Origin: an uncultured Alphaproteobacteria bacterium
GTDB taxonomy: Bacteria > Pseudomonadota > Alphaproteobacteria > CAAHEQ01 > UBA3637
Direction of reading: 5' to 3'
Length of the DNA stretch: 61,494 nucleotides
Assembly: GCA_949286465.1 (NCBI GenBank)
Contig: CASECI010000011.1
Coordinates: forward strand, 1-61,494
Both the position numbers and the translations under genes were made by a program. Positions 18,153 through 27,859 of the stretch are shown here, one piece after another. Positions within the stretch are counted from its first letter, which is position 1. The number at the start of each line of letters is the position of its first letter. A model generated the notes under the pieces. The model ran no database searches and was not told where the DNA came from. It worked only from the letters and a program-made list of their open reading frames with translations.

Positions 18153-20945
18153 CTAATTTTTTAAGATGAAAGCTATTGTTTCTTGAATACTTGAGTTATT
18201 ATCTTTTCGGACACTTTCCAAATATTTTCGTAACATCTTTGAGCTTAATCCCATGCGCCCCATCGCCCAAATAGCACTTTGGCGTAAAAGAGGATGAGAG
18301 TCTTGCAAAACATCAGCGATAAATGGCAATAACTGTACATCGCCCATCTTACGCGCACACATTAACGCACAAGCGCGTGTCCATGGGCTCCGATAAGACG
18401 ATTTAGATATTACAAAAGCTAATTGTTCTGTCAGACTCTTCTCTTTTTGAAGAGGCCGAGAAGGAATTTTATCTATCCGTTCATCCATAGACATTTCACG
18501 TAAAACAACTCTTAATTTTCTTAATTTTTTAGGTAAAATATCGTCGACAATTCCCATAGCCGCTGCTCGTTGTTGTTGAGATTTTTCTTCATCTTTTAAT
18601 AAGATTGAAATTGCCTCTTGAAATAAACAAGACGGGTAAAGCAATTTAAGTTCTAACAATAAACTTTTTCGAATCTGATAAAATTCTTTTTCTAAAGAAG
18701 CTCTTAAATTACGAAAAGCATCTTCAGCTTCATGCATAGGGGCATATTCAAAATCCTTCGCAAGCAGTAAAACAATAACAGCTTGACGAAAATCTTTGTC
18801 AATTAACGGTAAAAGGCTTTTTTTCTTTTTACGGGAAGACCACATTAAGTTCATATCTTGCAGATGGCGTAAAATATCTAAGCGCTCATAGAAAGTTACT
18901 TTTTGCAAAACCTGAATAAGAACTTTTTGAGCTTCTAAATCTTCTGATATCCATAAGTATGAAATAAGCGTTTTCTTTATCATCATAGAGGTATGATTAT
19001 CGATCAAAACATCTTCAATAGCTGAGTAAGCTTTAGTTCCATACTCTTTAAGAGCTTCCAAAGCAGAATCTCTTAAATGCATATTTTCAAGAGATTTAAA
19101 TAAAATTGGTAACAACAAAGGATGCTGTATATGACCTGCAGCAAGAATAGCTGTCCGTTTAACATGAAAATCAGAGTCTTTCATTAAAGATAAAATAAGA
19201 CGGTAAAAACCTTTTACAGAACTCTCTTCTAAAATTTCTGCTGCCTGCAAACGGTCTTTTTTATTCCTTGAAGCAACTAATTTATTAATACCCTCTGACG
19301 CAATTAAGATACCTTCTCCCCCTGCTTTTAAAAGACCCACCAAAGCCCCTTTTTTTAGGTCTGGATCATCTAAATATAAAATAGCTTTTTCTTGTGCATA
19401 TTTTTCACCCATAGAACACATAACACGCAAAGCCGTTTGCCTGACTTCTAAATTTGTATCTTTTTCTAATAAATCAGAAACGATTTTACGTAGACCAGAG
19501 ATATTATTTTTCTCTATCCTATTTAGAGCAAAAACACGAACACGTGCATCTGAATGCTTCAACGCGCGGCGAATAAAATTTTTATACCCACTATATTTTG
19601 CATCTTCTAGTACTCGAAGGAAATAAATAGCTTCATCTGCATTAGAACTTCCTGCTTTTTCTGTGACAAAAGATATAACCTTAGGGGTACTAATCAGCAA
19701 TCGCCCTCCTCGCCATCTAAACGTCTTAAATGAAGAAAGTAAAACACGAGCGTATTCTATGCGAGTTAAGAATAAGACGATAAGAAATGTAATAGATAAG
19801 AAAAATCCTAAGAAAGAAAATGCCTTTGAAAACAATCCGAAATAAAATATGACAGCTGTAAAGCAAAAACCAACAGGCTCTAATAAGGAAAGACGGAATA
19901 CTTTCAAACGATATTTATGTCCATGTGTTAAAGGTCTTGGAATCATACGGAAATAATATCCGACGCAAAAATAAGAAATCAGCTCAAAAAGAATTTTCGA
20001 AAAATACATAATCCATTCGAAGCCCGCTTCCCAACCGATCCAGCTTACGACAGGAAGTAAAGCCAATACAGTCATTCCATGTAAGACATTAAAACCATTT
20101 CTGATTTTATATAAAATCAGCATTCCAATGATAGAGATAGCTCCAATCATAGCCCACAATATTGCAATTTGATGAGCAATATGAAGTGTTTGTTTTTCAG
20201 ATTCAATCAGTTCCAAGCAGAAAGTATATTCAATAAAGCAATGAACAGCTGCATACAAAAATGAAGCGCTATAAATCAAAAACATTAAGTTTAATTGTGC
20301 GGGTTCATTAATACCGCCATTTTTGCGGAGCATTTCTTGAGGTGTTTTTTTCTGAAAATGGAAAACAGTCCTAAATAATACGAACATTATTATTCCTAAC
20401 ATAATATTCGCCCAAATAAGCATCTGCATATCAAACCAGGATGGTAATAGTAAAATGCTTATACCCCCGAACAATGTTCCAAAGAAATCAAATAAGACAA
20501 GGAATAAGAATTTTTTAGATTGAAGATTCAATGGCAAAAAACGAAACGCCAATCCCCAGAACCCAATTCCTAAAAGAAGTTTATATGCAAATTTCAAAGA
20601 AAATAATAAATCAAGAGAAGGCTTCCACCCAGAATAAAGACTAAAGAGTAAAAGGGATTGAACAACAACAGCCAAGATAATAAACGTCAAAAGTCCTTTA
20701 CCAAAGCGGCGATCCATAGAAACAGAGAAGAAACCAGCAATACTTAAAAAAACTGCTGATACAATAAATAAGAAACTTAAATCTAGCCGGCCAAATGTCC
20801 CCAAATAAAGTGCTGTTGTCGATGTATCAAACCACACAACACTTACTGCTTGTAAAAAAGCTCCTAACCCTAACAAAGCTATTAGCACAAGTTGTTCAGA
20901 ACTTAAAGATATTAATTTTTCAAAAAAACGCCGAATTTTACTCAT
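18153..20945 (-). CDS. Multi-helix membrane protein with C-terminal HEAT repeats (NTT/MFS-like)
   Basis: This is a 930-residue fusion. Residues 15 to about 410 contain ten to twelve hydrophobic helices in an MFS or ATP/ADP-translocase-like layout. From about residue 430 to the end there are HEAT-type helical pairs with typical phrases such as DARVRVFALNRIEKNN, NLEVRQTALRVMCSMG, DFHVKRTAILAAGHIQ and HPLLRQSAIWAMGRMG. No transport substrate motif can be assigned. The start overlaps the ftsY stop by 8 bases (ATGAGTAA), and a CNB-type gene follows after 9 bases. It may be a membrane sensor or transporter with a protein-binding scaffold; the function is unknown. Confidence 0.82.
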   Translation of the reverse strand: MSKIRRFFEKLISLSSEQLVLIALLGLGAFLQAVSVVWFDTSTTALYLGTFGRLDLSFLFIVSAVFLSIAGFFSVSMDRRFGKGLLTFIILAVVVQSLLLFSLYSGWKPSLDLLFSLKFAYKLLLGIGFWGLAFRFLPLNLQSKKFLFLVLFDFFGTLFGGISILLLPSWFDMQMLIWANIMLGIIMFVLFRTVFHFQKKTPQEMLRKNGGINEPAQLNLMFLIYSASFLYAAVHCFIEYTFCLELIESEKQTLHIAHQIAILWAMIGAISIIGMLILYKIRNGFNVLHGMTVLALLPVVSWIGWEAGFEWIMYFSKILFELISYFCVGYYFRMIPRPLTHGHKYRLKVFRLSLLEPVGFCFTAVIFYFGLFSKAFSFLGFFLSITFLIVLFLTRIEYARVLLSSFKTFRWRGGRLLISTPKVISFVTEKAGSSNADEAIYFLRVLEDAKYSGYKNFIRRALKHSDARVRVFALNRIEKNNISGLRKIVSDLLEKDTNLEVRQTALRVMCSMGEKYAQEKAILYLDDPDLKKGALVGLLKAGGEGILIASEGINKLVASRNKKDRLQAAEILEESSVKGFYRLILSLMKDSDFHVKRTAILAAGHIQHPLLLPILFKSLENMHLRDSALEALKEYGTKAYSAIEDVLIDNHTSMMIKKTLISYLWISEDLEAQKVLIQVLQKVTFYERLDILRHLQDMNLMWSSRKKKKSLLPLIDKDFRQAVIVLLLAKDFEYAPMHEAEDAFRNLRASLEKEFYQIRKSLLLELKLLYPSCLFQEAISILLKDEEKSQQQRAAAMGIVDDILPKKLRKLRVVLREMSMDERIDKIPSRPLQKEKSLTEQLAFVISKSSYRSPWTRACALMCARKMGDVQLLPFIADVLQDSHPLLRQSAIWAMGRMGLSSKMLRKYLESVRKDNNSSIQETIAFILKN

Positions 20946-21840
20946 TTCTTATTCCTAATAAGTTAGACACATAGTCTTCAGCTGTAAAATCATGTAAATC
21001 TTCTTTACTTTCTCCTACACCAACATAATGAATAGGTGTATGGAACTGATCTGCTAAAGCAACTAAGATGCCTCCTTTAGCAGTCCCATCTAATTTTGTC
21101 ATCACGATACCCGTTACATGCGTTATATCTTTAAAAGAAGTCATTTGAGATATAGCATTTTGTCCGACTGTCGCATCCAATGTCAATAAAACGGCATGCG
21201 GTGCAGAAGGATCTATTTTTTGAATAACACGAATAATCTTTTGAAGCTCTTCCATTAAGTCTTTTTTATTTTGAAGTCGTCCGGCTGTATCTAAGAATAA
21301 AACATCATCTCCATTTTTCTGAGCTCGTTGCAAAGCTTCATATGCTACCCCTGCAGGATCACTTCCTTGCTCTTTTGCATAAACAGAACAACCTGTTTTC
21401 TTGCCCCACATTTGTAATTGCTCGATAGCGGCCATACGGAAAGTATCAACAGCCCCAAAAGAAACTTGAAGACCTTGCTCTTTCATCTGTTGTGCCAGTT
21501 TACCTATTGTTGTTGTTTTTCCTGCTCCATTTACACCAACCATTAAAATAACAAATGGTCTTTTATCTCTATTAATCTGCAAAGGAACTGCAATATCTTT
21601 CATTTTTCTAACCAGCTCTTGATAAATAAGTTCTTTTGCCTCTTCCGGCGTTTGAACTTTCTTTTTTTCGAGCATCGTTCTAAGAGACATCGCTGTTTTT
21701 ACGCCCATATCTGACAAAATAAGAGCTTCTTCTATTTCATCAAGAGCTTTGTCATCTATCCGTGTGAATGTAAACGCTTTAGATACTTGATTCGAGGTTT
21801 TTTCTAAACCGCTTTTAAATCTCTGCCACCAGTTCACCAT
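20938..21840 (-). CDS. ftsY: Signal recognition particle receptor FtsY
   Basis: This 300-residue SRP-type GTPase receives ribosome-SRP complexes at the membrane. It has the NG domain with helical N region (about residues 15-85), G1 GVNGAGKTTTIGKLA, G2/I-box DTFRMAAIEQL, G3 DTAGRLQNK, G4 TKLDGTAKGG and closing GVGESKEDLHDF. It lacks the long acidic A domain of E. coli FtsY, which is usual for short alphaproteobacterial forms. The start overlaps mtaB by 26 bases and the end overlaps the HEAT gene, so all three are translationally linked. Confidence 0.96.
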   Translation of the reverse strand: MVNWWQRFKSGLEKTSNQVSKAFTFTRIDDKALDEIEEALILSDMGVKTAMSLRTMLEKKKVQTPEEAKELIYQELVRKMKDIAVPLQINRDKRPFVILMVGVNGAGKTTTIGKLAQQMKEQGLQVSFGAVDTFRMAAIEQLQMWGKKTGCSVYAKEQGSDPAGVAYEALQRAQKNGDDVLFLDTAGRLQNKKDLMEELQKIIRVIQKIDPSAPHAVLLTLDATVGQNAISQMTSFKDITHVTGIVMTKLDGTAKGGILVALADQFHTPIHYVGVGESKEDLHDFTAEDYVSNLLGIRNE

Positions 21841-23014
21841 CTTTTACTTCCTTATTTTTTACATTCACGAATGTCCCTGGATGTATCGCTTTATCAACAT
21901 AGGTTTTGATATAATGTGTATTAAATCCAAATCCTTCTTGCTCAACAAGGACGATATCATTCTTACCAATTTGATTTTCTAAATAGTTCTTTAATAAGTT
22001 TTGTCCTTTTTCGCGTAGTTGTCTAGCTCTTTCTCGTCGCGTTTGAACATCAACCATTGGTAACTGAGCTGATGCTGTCCCTGGTCGCACAGAAAAAGGA
22101 AAAACATGCAACAAATATATTTGCGCTTCTTCTATTAAATCTAAAGTTTGCTGAAACATTTCTTCTGTTTCTGTCGGAAATCCCGTTATAAAATCTGATC
22201 CTATCATAATATCAGGTCTTTGTTTCCTTAATTTTGAAACTAAATTTAAAACATCTTCCCGCCGATGACGCCTTCCCATTCTTTTTAAAATTGTATTATC
22301 TCCAGCTTGAATAGATAAATGAATATGAGGCATCAATCGTTCCTCTTGACCAAATAAGGCAATCAATTTGTCATCTACGCCCGCAGGATCTAAAGAACCC
22401 ATTCGTAAACGTTTTAATGTTGGAATTTCTTTTAAAACACGTTCAACTAAATCAGATAATCCATAAGGATAACTTGTAACATCTATCCCAGTTAAAACCA
22501 ACTCTGAATAGCCTTTTAAAACTAATCTTTTTGCCTCTTCAATGACAACATCCGGCAAAAGACCTTTATTCTTCCCTCGAACTAAATTAACAACACAAAA
22601 AGTACATTTATGGTCACACCCTTGTTGAACTTGGATAAATGCACGCGTTCTACCTTCAAAATCCGTAACAAGTGGAATATCAAAAGCAACATCTTTAACA
22701 GAACCAACCATACATTTTTCTGAAGACAATAGTGCTTTTATATCTAATTTCTCTCGGTTCCCTAAAACACGATCAACCTCAGGCATTGTTTCGTAAATAT
22801 CTGAATGAAATTGAACGGCACATCCTGTTGCAAAAATTCTCGAATGAGGATTTTCTTTCTTTAACTTTCTAATGGTCTGTCGACATTGACGCTCAGCTTC
22901 GCCGGTAACAGCACATGTATTAACTAATATAACATTATCCAAATCAGGAACAAGCTCTTTGATTCGGGCGGATTCATATGCATTAATTCGACATCCAAAG
23001 GTGACCACTTTCAT
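21815..23014 (-). CDS. mtaB: tRNA t6A37 methylthiotransferase MtaB
   Basis: This radical-SAM enzyme adds a methylthio group to t6A37, giving ms2t6A. The 399 residues begin MKVVTFGCRINAYES, giving the N-terminal UPF0004 cluster Cys. The radical SAM triad is GCDHKCTFC, and a C-terminal TRAM-like tail follows. GCRIN (not GCQxN) and the overall length favour MtaB over MiaB or RimO. ATG 23014 has an AAGGT site. It heads the ftsY / HEAT / CNB operon. Confidence 0.92.
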   Translation of the reverse strand: MKVVTFGCRINAYESARIKELVPDLDNVILVNTCAVTGEAERQCRQTIRKLKKENPHSRIFATGCAVQFHSDIYETMPEVDRVLGNREKLDIKALLSSEKCMVGSVKDVAFDIPLVTDFEGRTRAFIQVQQGCDHKCTFCVVNLVRGKNKGLLPDVVIEEAKRLVLKGYSELVLTGIDVTSYPYGLSDLVERVLKEIPTLKRLRMGSLDPAGVDDKLIALFGQEERLMPHIHLSIQAGDNTILKRMGRRHRREDVLNLVSKLRKQRPDIMIGSDFITGFPTETEEMFQQTLDLIEEAQIYLLHVFPFSVRPGTASAQLPMVDVQTRRERARQLREKGQNLLKNYLENQIGKNDIVLVEQEGFGFNTHYIKTYVDKAIHPGTFVNVKNKEVKDGELVAEI

Positions 23015-23104
23015 GTTTCTTTTTTACCTTTTTTTTCATATCTTGTCTAGTTTTTAATCAAAAACCATGTATAATAAAAATAGAAAAGACAAAAGGAGAT
23101 AAAA

Positions 23105-24205
23105 ATGGATCAAGGTATACACCCATTAGTTGCTATAGGATTAAAGAGTGATACAGCGATTACCGGAGTCGATGCAGCTCTTGTAAAAACAGATGGGATT
23201 GATATATTTGAAAATAATCTCTCTATTTCTCGCCCTTATTCGGAGGAACTTCGCAAAGAAATAAAGTCGGTTCTAGGAGAAAAAGGACAACTTGACGTCG
23301 GACATTTAAAAGAAGTTGAACAAAAAGTAACTCAGCACCATATTGAAACTGTACAAGCACTTTTAGACTTAGCTGATAAAAATCCTCTTAATATAGACGT
23401 TATTGCATTTCCAGGTCATACTGTTTTAAACAGACCTAGTCAAAAACTATCTATTCAAATAGGAAATGCTCAAGAAATGTTAGAGGCTTTTGGAAGACCA
23501 GTTGTCAACCGTTTTTATCAATCTGATTTAGCTTCAGGAGGACAAGGTTCTCCTATATTTCCTTCTTTCTTTGATGCCATGACAAGAGAAATTGAAAAGC
23601 CTTTAGCTATTTTATCCATCGGCGGATTAACTTCTCTATCTTATATTGGAATTAATGGTGAATTAGCAGCTTTTGAAGTAGGCCCAGGGAATGTTTTAAT
23701 TGACCAATGGATGCAAACACGAATGGGTGCAGAAATGGACTTTGATGGGTTGTGGGCAGCCAAAGGAATGATTGATCAACGTTTGTTGAAAAAATTAATG
23801 TCTCATCCTTATTTTTCTAAGCTTCCCCCGAAATCTGCAGACAGAGACGAATTTGATATGTTGCTTCAAGATGTCGATGGTTCGAGTGTTGCAGATGGTG
23901 CTGCTACATTAACAGCCTTAACAGTCCAATCAATTGTTGAAGGAGCAAAATTTCTTCCTGAATACCCATCAAAATGGATTGTAATTGGTGGAGGAGCTTT
24001 TAATCCTTCCCTTATTAAAGGATTAAAACAATCTTTAAGAGGAACCGTTATAACAGGCGAAGAACTTCATTGGAATACATCAAATATTGAAGCGCAAGGA
24101 TTTGCTTTTTTAGCTGTTCGAACTTTATTTAACTTACCTATTTCTTTCCCGACAACAACCGGTGTTCCTGCTCCTATGCCTGGTGGACGCATCCATCAAA
24201 AATAA
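23105..24205 (+). CDS. anmK: Anhydro-N-acetylmuramic acid kinase
   Basis: This 366-residue sugar kinase recycles peptidoglycan by cleaving and phosphorylating anhydro-MurNAc. The N-terminal GLKSDTAITGVDAALV segment has the SGTSxDGxD position altered to KSDTAITGVD, but the family motifs PGHTVLNRP, FYQSDLASGGQGSP (AnmK RxxDxAxGGQGAP), GGLTSLSYI, GPGNVLIDQWM and IVIGGGAFNPSL are clear. The ATG has an AAAAGGAG site. It stands alone, divergent from mtaB. The altered nucleotide-loop residues (SGTS not seen) deserve checking for activity. Confidence 0.9.
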   Translation: MDQGIHPLVAIGLKSDTAITGVDAALVKTDGIDIFENNLSISRPYSEELRKEIKSVLGEKGQLDVGHLKEVEQKVTQHHIETVQALLDLADKNPLNIDVIAFPGHTVLNRPSQKLSIQIGNAQEMLEAFGRPVVNRFYQSDLASGGQGSPIFPSFFDAMTREIEKPLAILSIGGLTSLSYIGINGELAAFEVGPGNVLIDQWMQTRMGAEMDFDGLWAAKGMIDQRLLKKLMSHPYFSKLPPKSADRDEFDMLLQDVDGSSVADGAATLTALTVQSIVEGAKFLPEYPSKWIVIGGGAFNPSLIKGLKQSLRGTVITGEELHWNTSNIEAQGFAFLAVRTLFNLPISFPTTTGVPAPMPGGRIHQK

Positions 24206-24212
24206 CAGCTCT

Positions 24213-24605
24213 TTAAAATTGGGCGAGCACTTGAAATTGTTCTATTAGTTTTTGAGAGGCTTCAGGAGTTAATGATAATATCATCATAAAAGATAAAAGA
24301 TTATGAGCTGTAGAAAAAAGTGTTAATGTTCGTGCAATCCAAACCAATACTTTCTTTCCTGTTTGCTGTTCATACCTTCTAGAAGAGCGGTAAATTCCAA
24401 CAGCTTGCCACAAAGAAATCAAAAAAACAGCTAAATAATAATTCATTAAAGAGCGTTCAATTAAATCTATGCGCCCAGAACGAATAAAATATAACAATAA
24501 ATATGCAAATGAAAAACTAAGTCCGATATTAAGGAGAACATAATTTATCCAAAAGCTCCTTTTCAGAGAATAATCCCCCTTCCAATGTTTTATAAAAAAA
24601 TTCAT
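24213..24605 (-). CDS. Small membrane protein ending the coupling-protein operon
   Basis: This 130-residue protein starts MNFFIKHWKGDYSLKRSFW and has about three hydrophobic helices (residues 20-42, 52-70, 88-112). The short W-x-G-x-x-S-L-x-x-S-F-W opening is common in small integral proteins of unknown function. It overlaps the SUKH-like gene by 4 bases, so it is translationally coupled. A role as a membrane partner or immunity component is only inferred from position. Its stop faces the anmK stop 8 bases away with no hairpin between. Confidence 0.7.
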   Translation of the reverse strand: MNFFIKHWKGDYSLKRSFWINYVLLNIGLSFSFAYLLLYFIRSGRIDLIERSLMNYYLAVFLISLWQAVGIYRSSRRYEQQTGKKVLVWIARTLTLFSTAHNLLSFMMILSLTPEASQKLIEQFQVLAQF

Positions 24606-25069
24606 TTTCTAGTCTCTTCTATATTTTCTTTAACAAGCTCTTCAGAAAACAAATAAACAACATCAAAAAAACGAGGCAAATTCAGTTCTGGTTGCAAATC
24701 TATTTTATCCACAAGTTGATAAGTTTTTTCTTTCGGAGAATATACAATTAAGTCTTCATCTACTTCTCCCAATACGAGGAAAGCTTGTCCTCTTTTTCGA
24801 GAAGAATAATCTATATTAACCTCTAACAAGCTTGGAAATGTATATCCTAAATTATCTCTCTTATGTGAGTGGACCCCAAAAAATTGCATCCCATTCCAGA
24901 GCATGCCATCAGTTAGATTTAAAAAATGTACATAATCCATAGGTAAGTTTGGAATCTTGTGTCTTCCCAAAGTTAACCTTAATAAACGAATATCATCCTC
25001 TTTTGCAGGAGGAAACAAAACAGCTCCGACTTTATAAATTTTATTTAGAAGACGCTTGAGTAAAATCAT
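24602..25069 (-). CDS. SMI1/KNR4 (SUKH)-like protein, possible immunity protein
   Basis: The 155 residues fit the SUKH fold. LPMDYVHFLNLTDGMLWNG (residues 42-60) matches the LPxdYxxFLxxxdG core, and the later FLVLGEVDEDLIVYSP and LPRFFDVVYLFSEELV match the closing strands and helix. It is closest to the YrhA-like branch. SUKH proteins often neutralise nuclease toxins encoded just upstream. Here the upstream neighbour, 2 bases away, carries an HNH-like His-Asn-His pattern. The fold call is moderate; the immunity role is inference. Confidence 0.6.
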   Translation of the reverse strand: MILLKRLLNKIYKVGAVLFPPAKEDDIRLLRLTLGRHKIPNLPMDYVHFLNLTDGMLWNGMQFFGVHSHKRDNLGYTFPSLLEVNIDYSSRKRGQAFLVLGEVDEDLIVYSPKEKTYQLVDKIDLQPELNLPRFFDVVYLFSEELVKENIEETRK

Positions 25070-25071
25070 TC

Positions 25072-25680
25072 TTACCTACCTGGCATACTTTTTTGAGCAA
25101 GAGCTTTAAAAGCACTTTCAGAATATCCGGCATAAACACTTCTATCATGCTTGCCTTTTCCCCCTGATCCAGTGTACATGGTCAATGGAATATAAACTTT
25201 TCCAGTCGGAACAGGAATGTATAATTTTAAAGGTCTTGTATTAATATCCATCCCTTCCATTTGCATATCCATAAAACGATGAATATCTTCATGGAAAGGT
25301 CTATCTTGAATAAGAACCATATTAGAAAAATCGGCTTGTCCGGTATAATCAAAAGGTATTTTTAAGTGCACATTAAAGTTCTCTGGGATAATTCCTTTTT
25401 TCAAATAGAAGATGCTATCTTCGTCAATACCAGCAGCACGCAAGTCATTAATATAGTTATAAGAAAGATATCGTAAAAAATCTCTTTGGACACGTTTATA
25501 TTGCTTTCTACGACTAACTTTTTCTAGTAAAGTCAAGGGATAAGCAGTTGCTTCCACTAAATCCATTCCAGGGAAATTCATCTGTTGAAATTTCATTTCC
25601 CAATAAGCTAAATCATGTAACATTTGATCTGTTACACGAACAGAAGAGCGTTTAGGAGAAGGGAACAAAGTTTCAGACAT
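25072..25680 (-). CDS. Possible HNH/ENDO VII-type nuclease (putative effector)
   Basis: This is a 202-residue soluble protein with no signal or Cys. Residues 103-140 read NVHLKIPFDY, ADFSNMVLI, FHEDIHRFMDMQ. They place H105, N120, H130 and H134 as in HNH/ENDO VII nucleases, where a His-x3-Pro, an Asn-Leu/Met-Val and H-x3-H follow each other. The first HH pair is reduced to VH, so activity is uncertain. The N-terminal half is helical and basic. The gene is 4 bases after the VirD4-like coupling protein and 2 bases before the SUKH-like gene. It could instead be a structural adaptor of the coupling protein; I do not know a named family. Confidence 0.45.
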   Translation of the reverse strand: MSETLFPSPKRSSVRVTDQMLHDLAYWEMKFQQMNFPGMDLVEATAYPLTLLEKVSRRKQYKRVQRDFLRYLSYNYINDLRAAGIDEDSIFYLKKGIIPENFNVHLKIPFDYTGQADFSNMVLIQDRPFHEDIHRFMDMQMEGMDINTRPLKLYIPVPTGKVYIPLTMYTGSGGKGKHDRSVYAGYSESAFKALAQKSMPGR

Positions 25681-25684
25681 TCAT

Positions 25685-27850
25685 CTATGTCTCCAACTCT
25701 TCTAATTCTTCATTCAATGAATTAGCTAACATATCCAAATCCGTATTTTCCCGCTGAGCAACGATCCAGTAAGGGACGAAAGGAGATGCAGGAAGAGAAC
25801 ACTTTTTCCTCATTCCTTTATCCAAATACCATCTTGGAGAGTCTGCCAGAATAGGCCTATTTAAGAAACCTTGCATAATCACATATTGCTTCATCGCATC
25901 CAAGCTCATCATTTCAGAAGCGCCAACAACAGACTGGCTCTGCAAAGAAGTCGATACATTTTGGCTCATTTTTGGATTAATTCCAAAAATACCTTCTTGA
26001 GAAGAAACACTAGTTGTTTTAATTGTTTTCGTACCAATCATTTTCTCGAAGCGCTGTGCGGTCTGTTCATTGTTTTGAGCCAAAATAACTTTAGCTGCGG
26101 TTGTTGTAATAATCGTTTCCAAATCGTCCTTACCATACTGACCTGAAATCTGGCCTAAATCCTGTCCAATCAACAGATAAGAAACCTTTTGGCCACGACC
26201 GACGGCAGGGCCATCTTTAACAGCAGATAACTTTGGCATTTGAGGAAATTCATCCAAGACGAACATAACGGGGAAAGGCCCGGATTTAACGCCATCAGAA
26301 CCGACAAAGTTAGGAGGATTGGCAATTAAGAAAGATGACATCAATTCGATAAAAATACCCGTAATAACGGATAAGGCACGAGCGTCTACCTGATTAACTG
26401 ATAAGTAGACAGAAATAGGCTTCATTTCACCCGTGATTGGATCTCTCATTCCTCTTAAATCACGAAAGGTAAAATCAGAGAAACGGGTTCTTGCTCGAAC
26501 AGCAGAGTTTTTAAACACGCCTATTCCTGTTAAAGCTGTTGATAAAATAGACCCACGTTCTTTATCTGGCGTACTTGCCAATTGGTTCATCTCTAGCATA
26601 GCTCTTTGAGAATAGTGGAAACGAGAACATTCCTGAACAGCAAAATCCAAAACATCTCGCATCGGGTCAGCTAAAGCAGCCATCTGATCACCTTCATTAG
26701 CCCGACGTTTAATATCCGCAGCAATTTTCATTTGCGTATCATTAAGCCAATCAAGAATCATAGCGATACAAGGTTCACATCCATGCCAATATTCTGGTAA
26801 ACCTTCCCAAGTACCTATAGGAGCATAGTTATCGTATGTTAAAGTTCCATCTTGAATAGCCTGCATTGCGGAACGAGCGCTCAGATCCGGCATTTCTGCA
26901 TAATATGTCATCAAAACTTTAGCATCCTCTTCATCAAAGGAGCCATCCATCAGGCGTGCTGTAAAATAGTCATTTGCACGAGCTCTTTCACACTTACTGG
27001 AGATAAAATGTAAGAAGCCAGACATTGCATTACGTCCAGTCTTAGACCAGTGAGGATCTGCACCTCCTTTTGGTTCTTCAACAATAACAGCCACCATAGA
27101 GTCAATATACATATCGCGAGCTGGTCCTGGAGGAGGCAAACAACTTGCAGACAGAGGGTTCCAAGAAGGATAATAAATTCCTTTAGCCGGATCATCTTCT
27201 TCACCCCAGTTAATAACGAATACAGGGCCTTGTGTTGCGCGATATCCGGACGTTTTAAAACACAATTCAGGTTTAGGGTCATTAACAATAATACTCATTC
27301 CTGGAGATTCAAGAATAGTTGGAATAACAACCCCTACTGTTTTACCTGTTCCAGGAGGAGCCACAACAAGAGCAGATAAGGTTTCGGGCATCTTAAGAAG
27401 CTTACCTTTAAAGCGACCTAAAACGATAACGAAGCCATCAAACAGCTTCATTTTCTTGACATCGGCATAAGTTGCCAAGCGCCCCCCGCCAAAAGTTTTT
27501 AACATAAAGTCATAAGGGTTTAGGACCCATGCTAAACAAAAAACAAAGCCCCAAGTTAGAAATGGAGATAAACCTATTAACCCACCTAACAACCCATCTT
27601 GGCGCAACATAAGGCGGAACCACTTTGTATATTGATGCCACATTATAGTTGGCTTTTTAATAGCAGATACTAAATAGCTCCATACTTCCGCGATAGATTG
27701 CCTACTTAAGCCATTATCTAGAATATGCCAAAAAGGAACAATAAGATACAACATCAGCAACCCAATAATAGCACCGATAAAAAACCATACGATTAAATGT
27801 GAGATTGCTTTATCTCTATCTGCATATTCTCCTGGACGTTGTAAAACCAT
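25685..27850 (-). CDS. Type IV secretion coupling protein (VirD4/TraG family ATPase)
   Basis: This 721-residue ATPase feeds substrates to type IV secretion channels. There are N-terminal membrane helices at about residues 20-42 and 88-110. The family start block GGGRLATYADVKK precedes Walker A APPGTGKT (164-171), VNDPKPEL (189-196) and Walker B MFVLDEF (529-535). GRGQKVSYLLIGQDLGQI is the C-terminal VirD4 motif. The ATG follows AGGGG. No VirB-type channel genes or relaxase are in the window, so it is an orphan coupling protein or its channel is encoded elsewhere. It shares an operon with the NERD-like gene before it and the nuclease-like gene after it. Confidence 0.92.
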   Translation of the reverse strand: MVLQRPGEYADRDKAISHLIVWFFIGAIIGLLMLYLIVPFWHILDNGLSRQSIAEVWSYLVSAIKKPTIMWHQYTKWFRLMLRQDGLLGGLIGLSPFLTWGFVFCLAWVLNPYDFMLKTFGGGRLATYADVKKMKLFDGFVIVLGRFKGKLLKMPETLSALVVAPPGTGKTVGVVIPTILESPGMSIIVNDPKPELCFKTSGYRATQGPVFVINWGEEDDPAKGIYYPSWNPLSASCLPPPGPARDMYIDSMVAVIVEEPKGGADPHWSKTGRNAMSGFLHFISSKCERARANDYFTARLMDGSFDEEDAKVLMTYYAEMPDLSARSAMQAIQDGTLTYDNYAPIGTWEGLPEYWHGCEPCIAMILDWLNDTQMKIAADIKRRANEGDQMAALADPMRDVLDFAVQECSRFHYSQRAMLEMNQLASTPDKERGSILSTALTGIGVFKNSAVRARTRFSDFTFRDLRGMRDPITGEMKPISVYLSVNQVDARALSVITGIFIELMSSFLIANPPNFVGSDGVKSGPFPVMFVLDEFPQMPKLSAVKDGPAVGRGQKVSYLLIGQDLGQISGQYGKDDLETIITTTAAKVILAQNNEQTAQRFEKMIGTKTIKTTSVSSQEGIFGINPKMSQNVSTSLQSQSVVGASEMMSLDAMKQYVIMQGFLNRPILADSPRWYLDKGMRKKCSLPASPFVPYWIVAQRENTDLDMLANSLNEELEELET

Positions 27851-27859
27851 TTATTTCCC

